From positions 186,001 to 250,000 of the forward strand of contig JAHJBC010000002.1 in assembly GCA_018813765.1 (NCBI GenBank): a stretch of DNA of 64,000 nucleotides, given 5' to 3'. Below the pieces are notes generated by a model. That model saw only the letters and a program-made list of their open reading frames with translations. It did not search any database and was not told the origin of the DNA. Positions 23,736-33,477 of the stretch are shown here, in pieces (the stretch's first letter is position 1; each line of letters opens with the position of its first letter). The DNA is from Gammaproteobacteria bacterium (lineage in GTDB: Bacteria; Pseudomonadota; Gammaproteobacteria; Burkholderiales; Gallionellaceae). The position numbers were made by a program, and so were the translations under genes.

Positions 23736-25754
23736 CTAAAACGCTTGCCGCCAAGTCAAGGTAAGCTTGCGGCGTTCGCCCTGCCAAACGTAGTCAGCCG
23801 CGCTGAGGGCGCGGATATAGCGCTTGTCAAACAGATTGGCCAGGCCTATGGACCACTGTGCATCGGTGACTCCTGCGACAGTTCCAAAGACGTTCAAGTG
23901 CCAGACTGCCGCACCGGGTGCAAAGAATGATCCCGTGCTGTCGCCGGGGCGCGGTCCGGTGGCAATCATTTTCAAATCCACCGTTGTCCTGTCATATATG
24001 CGGGGCTGCCAGGTTGCGCCCAACGCGCCATAACGGTCTGCGATGCCTGGCAGGTACGAACCTTGTGTCGCGCTTGTGGCTGTGGTGGTGCGCGCATGTT
24101 GCAGCGTGCCTCCCGCATACAAGGTGACGTTCTCAAAACCTTGACGCGCCGTGAACTGCAAGCCGCTGGAGCGGGCAGCACCCACAGGAATAAGATAGTT
24201 CATATCGCTGGGATCGCGCCCCGCCAGATTCGACTGGCGAATGTCGTAAATGCTGGCCTGAAGCTTTTGGCGACCATGCTCGAACCCAACCCCCATTTCG
24301 ATCTCCCGCGCCTTCTTCGGAGGCAGAAAATCGCCCGACTTCATCATGCCGCGATTAGGTTCAAAGGAATTGCTCCATCCCACCCACAATCGCAGCGCCT
24401 CATCCACCTTGTGGCTCCCGGTGATGGCGTAGTTAGTCAGTGCATGCTTGGCTACGGGCACCATCGGTGCCGTGCTTGAACTGCTATCGATGTCAATGGT
24501 GTTATGCGTGACTGCTGCGTGAAGCTCCCACTGCGGCGTGAATACAATGCGGTCCGATGCAGACCAGGTGTTTTCGCGATAGCGTTCCTTGAGCAACCTC
24601 GGCGTCAGGCTGATTGCGGAGAAAGGCGTATTGAACTGCGGATCGTCCACGTCGATCACAAAAGCACCGATACTTTGCGGACCGGAAAAATCCAGCGTCT
24701 GGAGAGAATGCGCATAAGACAGCCGCGTATGGTGAGCAAGGCCGCCAAGATTCAATGCATTTTCCAGAGCCACGCCCCAATCGGTTTGACCATAACTCTC
24801 ATCGATATGCCTGGCGTAGCTGCTCAATGTGGTCGGGCTGGTAACTGTCCAGAACCCCAACAGATCTTCGTTGCGTTTGCCTGTTGCGCGCTGCGCATGA
24901 GTGTGCAAACTGGCGTTATCGCCCAAAGCCAAATCCCAGTAAGCGGCAATGCGGTTATTGCGCCGCGTGGCCTTGCTTTCAGACTCACTGACGTAGGCCC
25001 GGTCGTACCAGAATTGGTTGCCCGCATACGCCGTGCCGAACGAGAATGGAAGATGCGCCGTCTGCGATTCGATATCCAATCTGAAGCTCGACGAAGCAGA
25101 ACTGGCAACGCGAGAAGACAGCAGCACCGTGCTGTGCCGGTCCATCACACCTTCCACGGTTTTATCCCCCTCATGCTGGGCTGCTACCATGCGCAGTTGC
25201 AGCGCACCAAACTCTCGCTCGGCATCCAGAGTCAATCGCGCCAGACCGTTGCTGGCACCTCCCAAACTATAAGACAGGTGAGACCGACCGGTCGGCGCTT
25301 TGCTTTGGAAGAGTACCGATCCTGCCGGTGTACTGGCACCTGCCACTGCGGAATCTGTCATGCCGAGATAGCTGATGCGCTCTATAGTGACCGGATCGCG
25401 CACAAAACGGCGTCCCACATCGGGATGTCCATTAAGCAAAATCTTGCCGCTACTCAATCCCATGCCTGACTGCGGATTAACTGAAAAACCCCGCGCCTGC
25501 ACGGTGGTCGCCAAACCAAAGCTACCGCTGGCATCCCACCCGGCGAGACCTGCTTCAATCAGCACATCCTCAGGCTTTTGCTGGTTTCTGGCATCGGGCA
25601 GTGCGGTAAAACTGAAACCTTGGGCTGCGGGTGGCGTATCTGGACGACGCGCTTCCACCAGCACGGTATCCAGTTCTACTATCTCCTCATCAGCAAATGC
25701 GATGCCGCAAACGCATAAATACAACAGCAAACAACTGCCCCAGCTTTGGCTCAT
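23736..25754 (-). CDS. TonB-dependent outer-membrane receptor
   Basis: A 672-residue outer-membrane receptor. The start at 25,754 gives a signal peptide (to about residue 21, GIAFA); longer in-frame starts do not. The N-terminal plug contains VQARGFSVNPQSGMGLSSGKILLNGHPD, and a beta-barrel ending in Phe (TLTWRQAF) follows. The plug resembles siderophore receptors, but the ligand cannot be read from sequence. The upstream gene on the same strand, 142 nt away, may be its regulator. TonB/ExbBD are encoded at 42-44 kb. Confidence 0.87.
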   Translation of the reverse strand: MSQSWGSCLLLYLCVCGIAFADEEIVELDTVLVEARRPDTPPAAQGFSFTALPDARNQQKPEDVLIEAGLAGWDASGSFGLATTVQARGFSVNPQSGMGLSSGKILLNGHPDVGRRFVRDPVTIERISYLGMTDSAVAGASTPAGSVLFQSKAPTGRSHLSYSLGGASNGLARLTLDAEREFGALQLRMVAAQHEGDKTVEGVMDRHSTVLLSSRVASSASSSFRLDIESQTAHLPFSFGTAYAGNQFWYDRAYVSESESKATRRNNRIAAYWDLALGDNASLHTHAQRATGKRNEDLLGFWTVTSPTTLSSYARHIDESYGQTDWGVALENALNLGGLAHHTRLSYAHSLQTLDFSGPQSIGAFVIDVDDPQFNTPFSAISLTPRLLKERYRENTWSASDRIVFTPQWELHAAVTHNTIDIDSSSSTAPMVPVAKHALTNYAITGSHKVDEALRLWVGWSNSFEPNRGMMKSGDFLPPKKAREIEMGVGFEHGRQKLQASIYDIRQSNLAGRDPSDMNYLIPVGAARSSGLQFTARQGFENVTLYAGGTLQHARTTTATSATQGSYLPGIADRYGALGATWQPRIYDRTTVDLKMIATGPRPGDSTGSFFAPGAAVWHLNVFGTVAGVTDAQWSIGLANLFDKRYIRALSAADYVWQGERRKLTLTWRQAF

Positions 25755-25784
25755 TGCGCCCCCCTTTATTTCGACAAGCGCCCC

Positions 25785-25806
25785 GTCATTCCCGAACAGG
25801 GATGAC
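25785..25806. repeat. Short hairpin of the GTCATTCCC type
   Basis: GTCATTCCC-GAACA-GGGATGAC, an almost perfect inverted repeat in the leader of the TonB receptor gene. It resembles the element at 63,523-63,644 and may be a degenerate copy or a leader hairpin. Confidence 0.45.
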
Positions 25807-25896
25807 TTGGCTTCTCGACTTGCCATACTGGCAAACCAACGCGCAATTCATTGCGCTTATTATTTTCGATACGATGGTAGCGACACTGAGCGACGG

Positions 25897-27261
25897 TCAT
25901 GCCTCAGCCGCCATTGTGACCTTCGGCGGAGGCCTGCCAAACATGGTCTGCCACTCCTCTTTCAATTCGCGCACCAAATCATCCCGCCCCTGCTTGCCAA
26001 ACAAAGCAACAGCTTCAAAGAAAGCTTCCGTGGCTTCGGCTGGCGACGCTGCAATCCTGACCTGATGCCGCAGGCACTGCGCGATTTCCGGTTTGTTCCC
26101 GGTCCGTCTGGCTTGCGCCAGCGCTCTGGCAAGCAGCCCCTTGAGACCACCGGCAATTTCCATTTCGCAGCGCAGCAAATACGGCCATCGCCTCACCGAA
26201 TAGCCATGATCCAGAGCAACATCAATCAGGAGCAGGCTGGTGTAGATGGAATCATCGCCAATGCCCAGCTTGCGAAAAACCAGTATGTTGGCGGCCAGCC
26301 ACTGCAGCACCGTATCGGCGCAACGGTGGGGAATGATGCCGCGCTTGATACCGCGCAGCAGGTTATTGGCAAAGTTATAACACAGGCCGTCGAGCAGGCT
26401 ATTGTCGCCGTGCGAGAGAAAAACAGACCCCATCGCCTCGGCGAGAGCAGAAAACACCTCAAAAAGAAAAGCCGGAGCGTCGCTATCTTGTGCACCCAGA
26501 AATTTTCGACCCAAAACCAGCGCGTTCATATTGAGCCAATAAGGGTGGCGCAGCATCGACGAGTCCGGCGGTGCGCAAAGCAAACTTTCCGCTTCGACAT
26601 AGCGTGCCTGGTCGTAGTGCAGCTTGGTGCAAACCAAATGAGCTGCCGTTGCTGCTGCCGGATGGGCATGACCGTGCCGAACGGCAGTGCTGGCACGGCG
26701 TAACCAGTAAGTTGCTTCGCGATAACGAGACTCCCTGCCCAACATAAAGGCACGGCGGATATAAACCACGCTCGCCGTCCATGCCGGAAGGGTCTTGCAG
26801 GCTTCCGCCGCCGCATCCAAATGCTCCAACGCCCCTCCTTCGCCAGAGAGATTCCCGTTGTGCAATGCCACTGCTGAAAGCATCAAAGCGACAAACCATG
26901 CAACCCAGTCATCGTTTTGATAATCCCCCAAGGTTGTGCCTGCAATTGGCGTGTATAGGGGGGCGGCGGCAGGAGCGGCTTGCAAGGTGGGGCATTGCTC
27001 GCCGGTGATAATAATGGCCTCGGGCTTGACCGCCAGTTGGTAACGACCGCGCGTTTTCGTTTCATAGCGCACCAACTGCAAGTCACTCGATTCGAGCAGG
27101 TTGATAAATCTCGCCAACTGGCTTGGATGCGTCCCCGGCATGCAAACTTCAATACCTGCCATATCCACCCAGCCTGGATATGCATCCCGCAGCATTTGCA
27201 GAAAGACGAACAGCCCGCGACTGCGGAAGGTGTGGATGTGATTGCGGTAGTGCAGGTTCAT
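25897..27261 (-). CDS. Possible regulator: winged-helix-like N-terminus with TPR-like body
   Basis: A 454-residue soluble protein I cannot assign to a named family. Residues about 15-90 look like a DNA-binding winged helix (LQMLRDAYPGWVDMAGIEV, then PSQLARFINLLESSD and the strand RYQLAVKPEAIIITGE). The rest is Ala/Leu-rich helical repeats resembling the activator domains of BTAD- or MalT-type regulators. It precedes a TonB receptor gene in the same direction, so a role in its control is a reasonable inference only. An enzyme or scaffold role is not excluded. Confidence 0.5.
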   Translation of the reverse strand: MNLHYRNHIHTFRSRGLFVFLQMLRDAYPGWVDMAGIEVCMPGTHPSQLARFINLLESSDLQLVRYETKTRGRYQLAVKPEAIIITGEQCPTLQAAPAAAPLYTPIAGTTLGDYQNDDWVAWFVALMLSAVALHNGNLSGEGGALEHLDAAAEACKTLPAWTASVVYIRRAFMLGRESRYREATYWLRRASTAVRHGHAHPAAATAAHLVCTKLHYDQARYVEAESLLCAPPDSSMLRHPYWLNMNALVLGRKFLGAQDSDAPAFLFEVFSALAEAMGSVFLSHGDNSLLDGLCYNFANNLLRGIKRGIIPHRCADTVLQWLAANILVFRKLGIGDDSIYTSLLLIDVALDHGYSVRRWPYLLRCEMEIAGGLKGLLARALAQARRTGNKPEIAQCLRHQVRIAASPAEATEAFFEAVALFGKQGRDDLVRELKEEWQTMFGRPPPKVTMAAEA

Positions 27262-27629
27262 CGGGTAGCAAGCGATATCTCGAAAGCAAACATCCGAAAG
27301 TAAACGCGCAACTTGACCTTTAGTGCCTTGACTTCCGCCATGCCGATTCCCTCCCAGAAACCCTATTTAGCTTAAGTGTATAGGCATCGGGTAATCAATA
27401 CCAGACATATGAGAATGCCCGTTGAGCCGGGACGCTTGTGTTGGCGCGCTTTAATCAGTTTTGCTCTTCATGGCGGCAACCACATAACCGGCGCCAAAGT
27501 GTGACAAGTGTGATCCAAAAAAGGATTGGGATGCGGCTTAGTATTCGGCGCGTTAGAAAAATTTTCCGCTGCAAAAGCTCACAGCACACAGGAATACCTG
27601 CGATAGATAACGTACAAACGGAGTCCAAA
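27262..27629. other. Intergenic region without a recognised gene
   Basis: These 368 nt separate the divergent winged-helix gene and the repeat-bearing lipoprotein gene. I see no convincing coding frame. A GGAG at 27,620 serves the TTG start of the next gene. The region probably holds both divergent promoters, but no -35/-10 pair stands out. Confidence 0.5.
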
Positions 27630-29627
27630 TTGAAGACCGTTAAATTGCTTTTGGTAATGCTTTTCAGTATTGGTGTGTCTGCATGCGGTGGCGGTGGTGG
27701 AGACCCGCCCCCGACTCCGACCACAACGCACACCATCTCCGGCACCGCCAGCGCAGGTGCAACCCTCAACCTGAGTGGAAGCGCCATCGCAAACACGACG
27801 GCAGCCGCCGATGGCACATACAGTTTCAACAATCTGGCAAACGGCAGCTACACCATCACACCGACACTCCTGGGGTCTACATTTACTCCGACGAGCCAAG
27901 CGGTAACAGTGAGTGGTGCCAACGTCTCGGTGCCCGCGTTCACTGCCGTTGCAAATCCCGCTCCGACATACAGCATCTCTGGTGCAGTGTCGGGCTTGGG
28001 CGCTGGTGTGACTGTTGGTTTGAGTTCTGGTGGTGCGTCTACTATCACGGATGCCAGTGGTGGTTTTACCTTCGCTGGCCTCGCCAATGGTAGTTACACT
28101 CTTACGCCCATGCATCCCGGTTACACATTTGCTCCGGCAAATGCTCTGGTCGTGGTGAGTGGTGCCGACGTCTCAGTGCCTACATTTACCGCCGTTGCAA
28201 ATCCCGCTCCGACATACACCATCTCCGGCACCGCCAGTGCAGGTGCAACCCTCAACCTGAGTGGAAGCGCCATCGCAAACACGACGGCAGCCGCCGATGG
28301 CACATACAGTTTCAACAATCTGGCAAACGGCAGCTACACCATCACACCGACACTCCTGAGGTCTACATTTACTCCGACGAGCCAAGCGGTAACAGTGAGT
28401 GGTGCCAACGTCTCGGTGCCCGCGTTCACTGCCGTTGCAAATCCCGCTCCGACATACAGCATCTCTGGTGCAGTGTCGGGTGAGGTTCTCGGCGGTGTCA
28501 CGATGACTGTGACTCCTGGTGGTGCAACCACGACGACAGATGCGAGTGGTAATTACATTTTGTCGGGCCTTGTGGATGGTAGCTACACAGTTACACCGTC
28601 CCTCACAGGTCAGACGTTCACCCCCGCCAGTATTTCAACATTGGTGAGCGGTGCGAATGTAACCGGTATGGACTTCGTGGAAGTGGTGCCGATGGCGACA
28701 TCGGGGAAGTTTCTGTTCCCCTGTTACGACCCCTCCCGCCCGTTTTCAAATGACGACGGTTGGGTCTGCTCCTTTGACCTCGCTTCGGGGTTACTGATCA
28801 GACATTGGGGCGGTGAGCAAATATTGTTCGGCTGGCACTATCCCTCTGTTTATCCGGACAAGATTATCCCGTCACGGGTGGGAGGGAATATCGTCTTTAA
28901 TGGTTTCAACGTGCCCTGTCTCATGATCGCATCGATGACAACGATGTCACCGACGTGTGCCATCCCCCCGGCTTCCAATGTGGCATTCAGGGGCAATCCG
29001 GACCTTTCCGTGAACGGCGACATTGTCCTGTTTGCTCAAGGGTTCGATAGCCTTACGGTCCCGTATCAGCAACACATCGAGATGTTTTTGACCGATGGCA
29101 CTGGCCTCAATGCAATCGAGGTTACCAACAGTGCGACTGACATCGATTCGTCTCCTGTGTTTGCGACACCTACCAACCAGAACAGTGTCTCAACAGACAT
29201 CCTGTTTTTGCGGAACGGCGTCGATATGATGAAGCTGACGGTTAACATCACCGGAGTAGCTCCTGTCAGTCCAGCAACGGTCTTCGAGAGCAATGTCGTC
29301 GGTGGATTCCGCTCTTTGTCGGTGAACGCAACGTTTACCGAAGTCGCTTTTATGAAGGTTGCCGATGGTGAAATATTCATCTTCAAGAAGGCGATTGATG
29401 GAAGCACAGCTGCAGTACAGCTGAGGAAAGGGACTGATCCCTTCTGGACAACAGACGGCACGGACAGAATCTTGTTCACGTCGAATGGTGCCCGGTGGTC
29501 GATGTCCCCGGATGGTAAGGATTTGAAACAAATTCCATACCCATCGACTCTCTCGACTGCAGTGAGTAGCTCAGCATGTGGCGGCCTCTGTTTGGGGAGC
29601 ATTGTTTCTTTTCCCGCAGGGTTCTAA
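27630..29627 (+). CDS. Lipoprotein with four carboxypeptidase-regulatory-like repeats and a beta-propeller-like C-terminus
   Basis: A 665-residue predicted lipoprotein. The TTG at 27,630 has GGAG 6 nt upstream and gives a signal ending in lipobox VSAC followed by a Gly run; the ATG-free upstream extension does not look like protein. Residues about 34-350 are four beta-sandwich repeats (TISGTASAG..., YSISGAVSG...) each ending in DGTYSF or DASGNY plus GSYTITP. The remainder has TolB-like motifs (FWTTDGTDRILFTSNGARWSMSPDG). Repeats one and three are nearly identical in DNA. Likely surface-exposed; function unknown. Confidence 0.75.
   Translation: MKTVKLLLVMLFSIGVSACGGGGGDPPPTPTTTHTISGTASAGATLNLSGSAIANTTAAADGTYSFNNLANGSYTITPTLLGSTFTPTSQAVTVSGANVSVPAFTAVANPAPTYSISGAVSGLGAGVTVGLSSGGASTITDASGGFTFAGLANGSYTLTPMHPGYTFAPANALVVVSGADVSVPTFTAVANPAPTYTISGTASAGATLNLSGSAIANTTAAADGTYSFNNLANGSYTITPTLLRSTFTPTSQAVTVSGANVSVPAFTAVANPAPTYSISGAVSGEVLGGVTMTVTPGGATTTTDASGNYILSGLVDGSYTVTPSLTGQTFTPASISTLVSGANVTGMDFVEVVPMATSGKFLFPCYDPSRPFSNDDGWVCSFDLASGLLIRHWGGEQILFGWHYPSVYPDKIIPSRVGGNIVFNGFNVPCLMIASMTTMSPTCAIPPASNVAFRGNPDLSVNGDIVLFAQGFDSLTVPYQQHIEMFLTDGTGLNAIEVTNSATDIDSSPVFATPTNQNSVSTDILFLRNGVDMMKLTVNITGVAPVSPATVFESNVVGGFRSLSVNATFTEVAFMKVADGEIFIFKKAIDGSTAAVQLRKGTDPFWTTDGTDRILFTSNGARWSMSPDGKDLKQIPYPSTLSTAVSSSACGGLCLGSIVSFPAGF
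27731..27994 (+). repeat. Direct repeat, copy 1 (264 bp, in frame)
   Basis: By eye this copy differs from the one at 28,217-28,480 at only two bases. The offset is 486 nt (162 codons), so the duplication preserves the reading frame. Confidence 0.92.
28217..28480 (+). repeat. Direct repeat, copy 2 (264 bp, in frame)
   Basis: Second copy of the internal duplication. The near-identity at DNA level indicates a recent duplication or ongoing gene conversion between repeat domains of the lipoprotein. Confidence 0.92.
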
Positions 29628-29677
29628 GCGGATTGCTTGATCGATGGGATTGATGATGGGGTCGATTGATTGATGGT

Positions 29678-29704
29678 GATTGATGGGGTCAGACTCCATC
29701 GATC
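29678..29704. repeat. Inverted repeat GATTGATGG / CCATCGATC, left of a lipoprotein gene
   Basis: Nine-bp arms (one G-T pair) around the loop GGTCAGACT. A close copy lies on the other side of the lipoprotein gene, at 30,534-30,562. Confidence 0.75.
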
Positions 29705-29814
29705 CATGGCCCATTGTCATTCTGAAAGAGAGATTTTGGAGAAAGAAGAATACCCCAACGATTGCTTGCTAGAAGCTACGTTGGTTTCAGGAAACCTAAC
29801 TTAAGGAGCCAGTC

Positions 29815-30504
29815 ATGTTCAGAAGTAGCGTCGCCGTTTTGCTTTCGATTATCGTAATGCTGTCCGGATGCGGGGGAGGTGGGAGCTCATCGTCCGGCCC
29901 GGTAGCTTCCACATTGGCGTTCCCGCTACAAAGTGCAGTGAGGACATTCTTTGCAAATGGGACTGGGTTATCTCAGTCATTTAGCGTTTCGGGCAGTTGC
30001 ACAGAGGCCGGGACTGATTCCATTACGGCTGCGACGACATCTACGACTTTTGAAGGATCGCCAGCGCTTTCCGCCACACAATCGACAACGTTTACCTCCT
30101 CGAATTGTCGGTCGGTTCCTGTCACATATAACAGCACAATGTATCTCGACAGCAATTTTGATGAACTCGGTTCAAGCAGCTCTGGTTATTACAGAGTATT
30201 TCAGACTACACCAACCCATCCGGTTTCAGTTCACGTTGGAGATACTGGCACCTACGGCACAGCTGACTATTATTCGGACAGTACGAAAGCGACAAGCACG
30301 GGATATGCTCTATATAGCTATATCATTGAACCTGATACTGCGACGACCATCGTTTTCAACCGGATACAAAGGTTCTACAACATGAGCGGGACGTTGCAGA
30401 GTACTCGTCAATCGAGATTCAGAGTAACGTCAATCGGGGAAGTCACACTCATATCAGCAGATGAAGTAGCCGGGAGCTATCACTGGGTCTATACATATCA
30501 TTAA
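29815..30504 (+). CDS. Small predicted lipoprotein of unknown function
   Basis: A 229-residue protein with a lipoprotein signal, lipobox LSGC followed by GGGGSSSS. The mature part is rich in Ser, Thr and Tyr and contains two cysteines (GSCTEAG and SSNCRSV) that could form a disulfide. Predominantly beta character; no family recognised. It starts after a good AAGGAG. A+T-richer than the core genes and bracketed by two copies of an inverted repeat, which suggests it came in as a unit. Confidence 0.7.
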   Translation: MFRSSVAVLLSIIVMLSGCGGGGSSSSGPVASTLAFPLQSAVRTFFANGTGLSQSFSVSGSCTEAGTDSITAATTSTTFEGSPALSATQSTTFTSSNCRSVPVTYNSTMYLDSNFDELGSSSSGYYRVFQTTPTHPVSVHVGDTGTYGTADYYSDSTKATSTGYALYSYIIEPDTATTIVFNRIQRFYNMSGTLQSTRQSRFRVTSIGEVTLISADEVAGSYHWVYTYH

Positions 30505-30533
30505 CGTTGATCGTATCAGGGGTCGTGAAAGCA

Positions 30534-30562
30534 GGATCGATGGGGTTAGACTCCATCGATCC
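30534..30562. repeat. Inverted repeat GGATCGATGG / CCATCGATCC, right of a lipoprotein gene
   Basis: Perfect 10-bp arms around the loop GGTTAGACT. It matches the element at 29,678-29,704 with one loop difference (GGTCAGACT). Confidence 0.8.
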
Positions 30563-30617
30563 GCCCACGGGAAAGTCTGATTCGCCTGTTGGACGACGAA
30601 AAGCAGTGTGAAGGCTA

Positions 30618-31205
30618 ATGCTCAAACTATTTGCAGTATTGATCGTCTACTTGTTTATCTTGCCGACGTTGGCGAGCGCACAGTCTGGCGGTCAACTGCG
30701 CTCAACTGTTGATCTTGTTGTGATCCATACAATCGGCGGCCCTTCATGTCAGGACTCAAAAGTCGTCTTTCCGATCATTGCAGGTGACGCGAAGCGGTGG
30801 CTGACCTATTTTGAGGATCACGAGACCATTGGTATCCACTATGTGATCGGGCGCAATGGTGAGTCGATGGCGGGCATCCCAGAAAACGAAATCGCATATC
30901 ATGCTTATGGTAACAACCAGACATCCATTGGCATTGAACTTGTAAACAATGGAGATGGTAGCGATCCGTTCCCCCCTGAACAAATTAGTGCCCTTGTTAA
31001 ACTGCTACGCGAACTTTGTAGCAGGTATGGGCTTTCTGTGGATAAGATCAAGGGGCATGAGGAAATAGACAAACGGATGTTTCAATGCGGTTCCTCCTCT
31101 TTCAAGGAGAAAGTTGATCCAGGTTTGGCGTTCCCATGGCATGAAATACGTGAAGCACTCTCACCCCTCTCCCCTGCCAAGCTCACAAATCGTAACCAAA
31201 GGTAG
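30618..31205 (+). CDS. Secreted N-acetylmuramoyl-L-alanine amidase (Amidase_2 fold)
   Basis: Predicted zinc amidase that cuts the bond between muramic acid and the peptide stem. It has 195 residues: a signal peptide (about 1-21), then VVIHT with His37, HYVIGRNG with His74, IGIELVN with Glu107, and GHEEID (His147) followed by KVDPG (Asp167). His37, His147 and Asp167 fit the zinc ligands of AmpD-type enzymes and Glu107 the catalytic residue. It is periplasmic or secreted. Its neighbours give no hint whether it serves recycling or attack on other cells. Confidence 0.85.
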   Translation: MLKLFAVLIVYLFILPTLASAQSGGQLRSTVDLVVIHTIGGPSCQDSKVVFPIIAGDAKRWLTYFEDHETIGIHYVIGRNGESMAGIPENEIAYHAYGNNQTSIGIELVNNGDGSDPFPPEQISALVKLLRELCSRYGLSVDKIKGHEEIDKRMFQCGSSSFKEKVDPGLAFPWHEIREALSPLSPAKLTNRNQR

Positions 31206-31309
31206 AGAGTCGCATAGTTTTCTCCCTTCCAAGTTGGACCGAAGATATTCGATGCCAGCCTTGCGATTCCGTTGTACGTACCATCACCATTCAGCGCAAT
31301 GCGCTTCGC

Positions 31310-31334
31310 CCTTCGACAAGCTCAGGACAGGCTT
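31310..31334. repeat. Widespread CCCTTCGACAAGCTCAGGAC-type repeat
   Basis: A short sequence of a kind found between genes in many proteobacterial genomes, in the 229-nt gap before lolC. It can form a small hairpin and may act as a terminator for the amidase gene. Confidence 0.5.
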
Positions 31335-31434
31335 ATTGACGCCCTACCCATGTAAGCTAATGGCAGCAGTTTCGCATCCCCTCTTGGCGAGTCTTGTGGC
31401 ACACTAGCGCCCGTCAATATTCCGAGCTGCCACC

Positions 31435-32679
31435 TTGCAACCTTACGAACTTTTCATCGGCCTGCGTTACACCCGCGCCAAGCGCCGCAACCACTTCATC
31501 TCCTTCATCTCGCTGATTTCCATGCTGGGCATCGGCCTGGGCGTGATGGCGCTGATCGTGGTGTTATCGGTGATGAACGGTTTCCAGAAAGAGGTGCGCG
31601 CGCGCATCCTCGGCGTCACGCCGCACCTGCAGGTGATCGGCGGTCCGGGCGGGTTGGCCGGATGGGGCGGGACGATGGAGACCGTGGTGGCGCATCCCGG
31701 CATTCGCGCCGTCGCGCCCTACGTCAACGGCCAGGGCATGCTGTCGCTGAACGAGAGCGTCGAGGGCGTGATGGTGCGCGGCATCCTGCCGGATGCGGAA
31801 CAGCGCCTGACCGCCATCGGCGACAAGATGAAGGACGGCTCGCTGGACGACCTCAAGGCTGGCGGGTTCGGCATCGTGCTCGGCGTCGACCTGGCGCGCG
31901 CGATGGGCGCGCGTGTCGGCGACGCGGTGCTGCTGATCACGCCGCAGGGACAGATCACCCCGGCCGGCATGCTGCCGCGCTTGAAACAATTCAAAGTGGT
32001 CGGCATCTTCGAGATCGGCATGTCACCCTACGACAACTCGCTGGCGCTGATCCATCTCAACGATGCACAGAAACTTTACCGGCTGGGCGAATCGGTCAGC
32101 GGCATCAGCGGTAACCTGCACGATCTCAACCTCGCGCCGCAGGTTGCCTTCGAGCTGCAAGACAAGCTGCCCCTCGATACCTATGTCACCGACTGGACGC
32201 GCCAGAACGCCAATTATTTTGCCGTGGTGGCGATGGAGAAGAAGATGATGTTCATCATCCTCTCGCTCATCGTGCTGGTCGCCGCGTTCAACATCGTCTC
32301 CACGCTGGTCATGGCCGTCACCGACAAGCAGGCCGACATCGCCATCCTGCGCACCTTGGGCGCGTCGCCCAAAAGCATCATGCAGATATTCATGGTGCAG
32401 GGCATGCTGATTGGATTGATCGGCATGGGAACGGGCGTCATCGGCGGCATCCTGCTCGCGATCAACATCGATAGCGTCGTTGCCGCCGTCGAGCAACTGT
32501 TCGGCATGCAGTTCCTGTCCAAGGAGTTCTATTACATCGACCGCTTCCCGTCCGACCTGCACCAGGCCGACGTACTGGTGGTCGCGGGCATGTCCTTCTT
32601 CATCAGTCTGGTGGCCACGCTGTATCCGAGCTGGAGAGCGTCGAAGATACAGCCGGCGGAGGCATTGCGCTATGAGTAA
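31435..32679 (+). CDS. lolC: Lipoprotein-releasing ABC transporter permease LolC/LolE
   Basis: Inner-membrane permease of the Lol system, which extracts outer-membrane lipoproteins and passes them to LolA. The 414-residue protein starts at a TTG with the family sequence [31 protein letters not shown], has one N-terminal and three C-terminal membrane segments with a large periplasmic domain between, and ends in [18 protein letters not shown]. LolD follows with an 8-nt overlap. Betaproteobacteria may use one permease for both roles, so LolC and LolE cannot be told apart here. Confidence 0.93.
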   Translation: MQPYELFIGLRYTRAKRRNHFISFISLISMLGIGLGVMALIVVLSVMNGFQKEVRARILGVTPHLQVIGGPGGLAGWGGTMETVVAHPGIRAVAPYVNGQGMLSLNESVEGVMVRGILPDAEQRLTAIGDKMKDGSLDDLKAGGFGIVLGVDLARAMGARVGDAVLLITPQGQITPAGMLPRLKQFKVVGIFEIGMSPYDNSLALIHLNDAQKLYRLGESVSGISGNLHDLNLAPQVAFELQDKLPLDTYVTDWTRQNANYFAVVAMEKKMMFIILSLIVLVAAFNIVSTLVMAVTDKQADIAILRTLGASPKSIMQIFMVQGMLIGLIGMGTGVIGGILLAINIDSVVAAVEQLFGMQFLSKEFYYIDRFPSDLHQADVLVVAGMSFFISLVATLYPSWRASKIQPAEALRYE

Positions 32680-33385
32680 GCAGGAATCCGGATTCGGGAT
32701 TCAGGATTCAGGAATGGTTATTTCCTGCCGCGATTTGCGCAAGACCTATGCGCAGGGCGACCTCAATGTGCCGGTGCTCAACGGCGTGAATTTCGACGTG
32801 GCGCGCGGCGAGCGCGTTGCCATCGTCGGCGCTTCCGGTTCGGGCAAGAGCACGCTGCTGCACCTGCTCGGCGGGCTGGACAGCATCAGCGGCGGCAGCG
32901 TAAGCATATTGGGTCAGGACGTGACGAAGATGAACGAGACGCAGCGCGGCGAACTGCGCAACCGCTCGCTCGGTTTCGTCTATCAGTTCCACCACCTGCT
33001 GCCGGAATTCACCGCGCTGGAAAACGTCGCCATGCCCTTGTTGATCCGCGGCATGAAGAAACAGGAAGCGCATCCGCAGGCCGCCGCCATGCTGGAACAG
33101 GTGGGACTGGCGCAGCGCGTGCGCCACCTGCCCGCCGAGCTCTCCGGCGGCGAACGCCAGCGCGTCGCCGTGGCGCGTGCCTTGGTCACCCAGCCCGCCT
33201 GCGTGCTGGCCGACGAGCCCACCGGCAACCTGGATCGCGCCTCGGCCTCGGCCCTGTTCGACCTGATGCAGTCGCTCAACGCCAGGCTCAACACCAGCTT
33301 CATCATCGTCACCCACGACCTCGAACTGGCCGGAAGGATGCAGAGACAATTGCGCCTGGTGGATGGCACGCTGCATCCGGCCTGA
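32672..33385 (+). CDS. lolD: Lipoprotein-releasing ABC transporter ATPase LolD
   Basis: ATPase of the Lol complex. Walker [10 protein letters not shown], signature LSGGERQR, Walker B with ADEPTGNLD and the H-loop IIVTHDLE are intact. From the ATG at 32,672 it has 237 residues; the first 14 ([10 protein letters not shown]) are encoded by a repetitive GGATTCGGGATTCAGGATT tract and are not typical of LolD. An alternative ATG at 32,714 ([12 protein letters not shown]) would give the usual N-terminus. Confidence 0.94.
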   Translation: MSKQESGFGIQDSGMVISCRDLRKTYAQGDLNVPVLNGVNFDVARGERVAIVGASGSGKSTLLHLLGGLDSISGGSVSILGQDVTKMNETQRGELRNRSLGFVYQFHHLLPEFTALENVAMPLLIRGMKKQEAHPQAAAMLEQVGLAQRVRHLPAELSGGERQRVAVARALVTQPACVLADEPTGNLDRASASALFDLMQSLNARLNTSFIIVTHDLELAGRMQRQLRLVDGTLHPA

Positions 33386-33477
33386 TTTGGGAGCTCCCAG
33401 TTCGCATCCTTCCGTTCATCACTCTGTAACAAGCCGTATATATCCTGCAGGTCATTCCAACCACCGGAGTGACCAAC

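Noticed and set aside
27731-28480. CRISPR-like array
   Set aside because: The repeats are long, in-frame protein-coding domains with unequal units, not short regularly spaced repeats. No CRISPR array was seen anywhere in the window.
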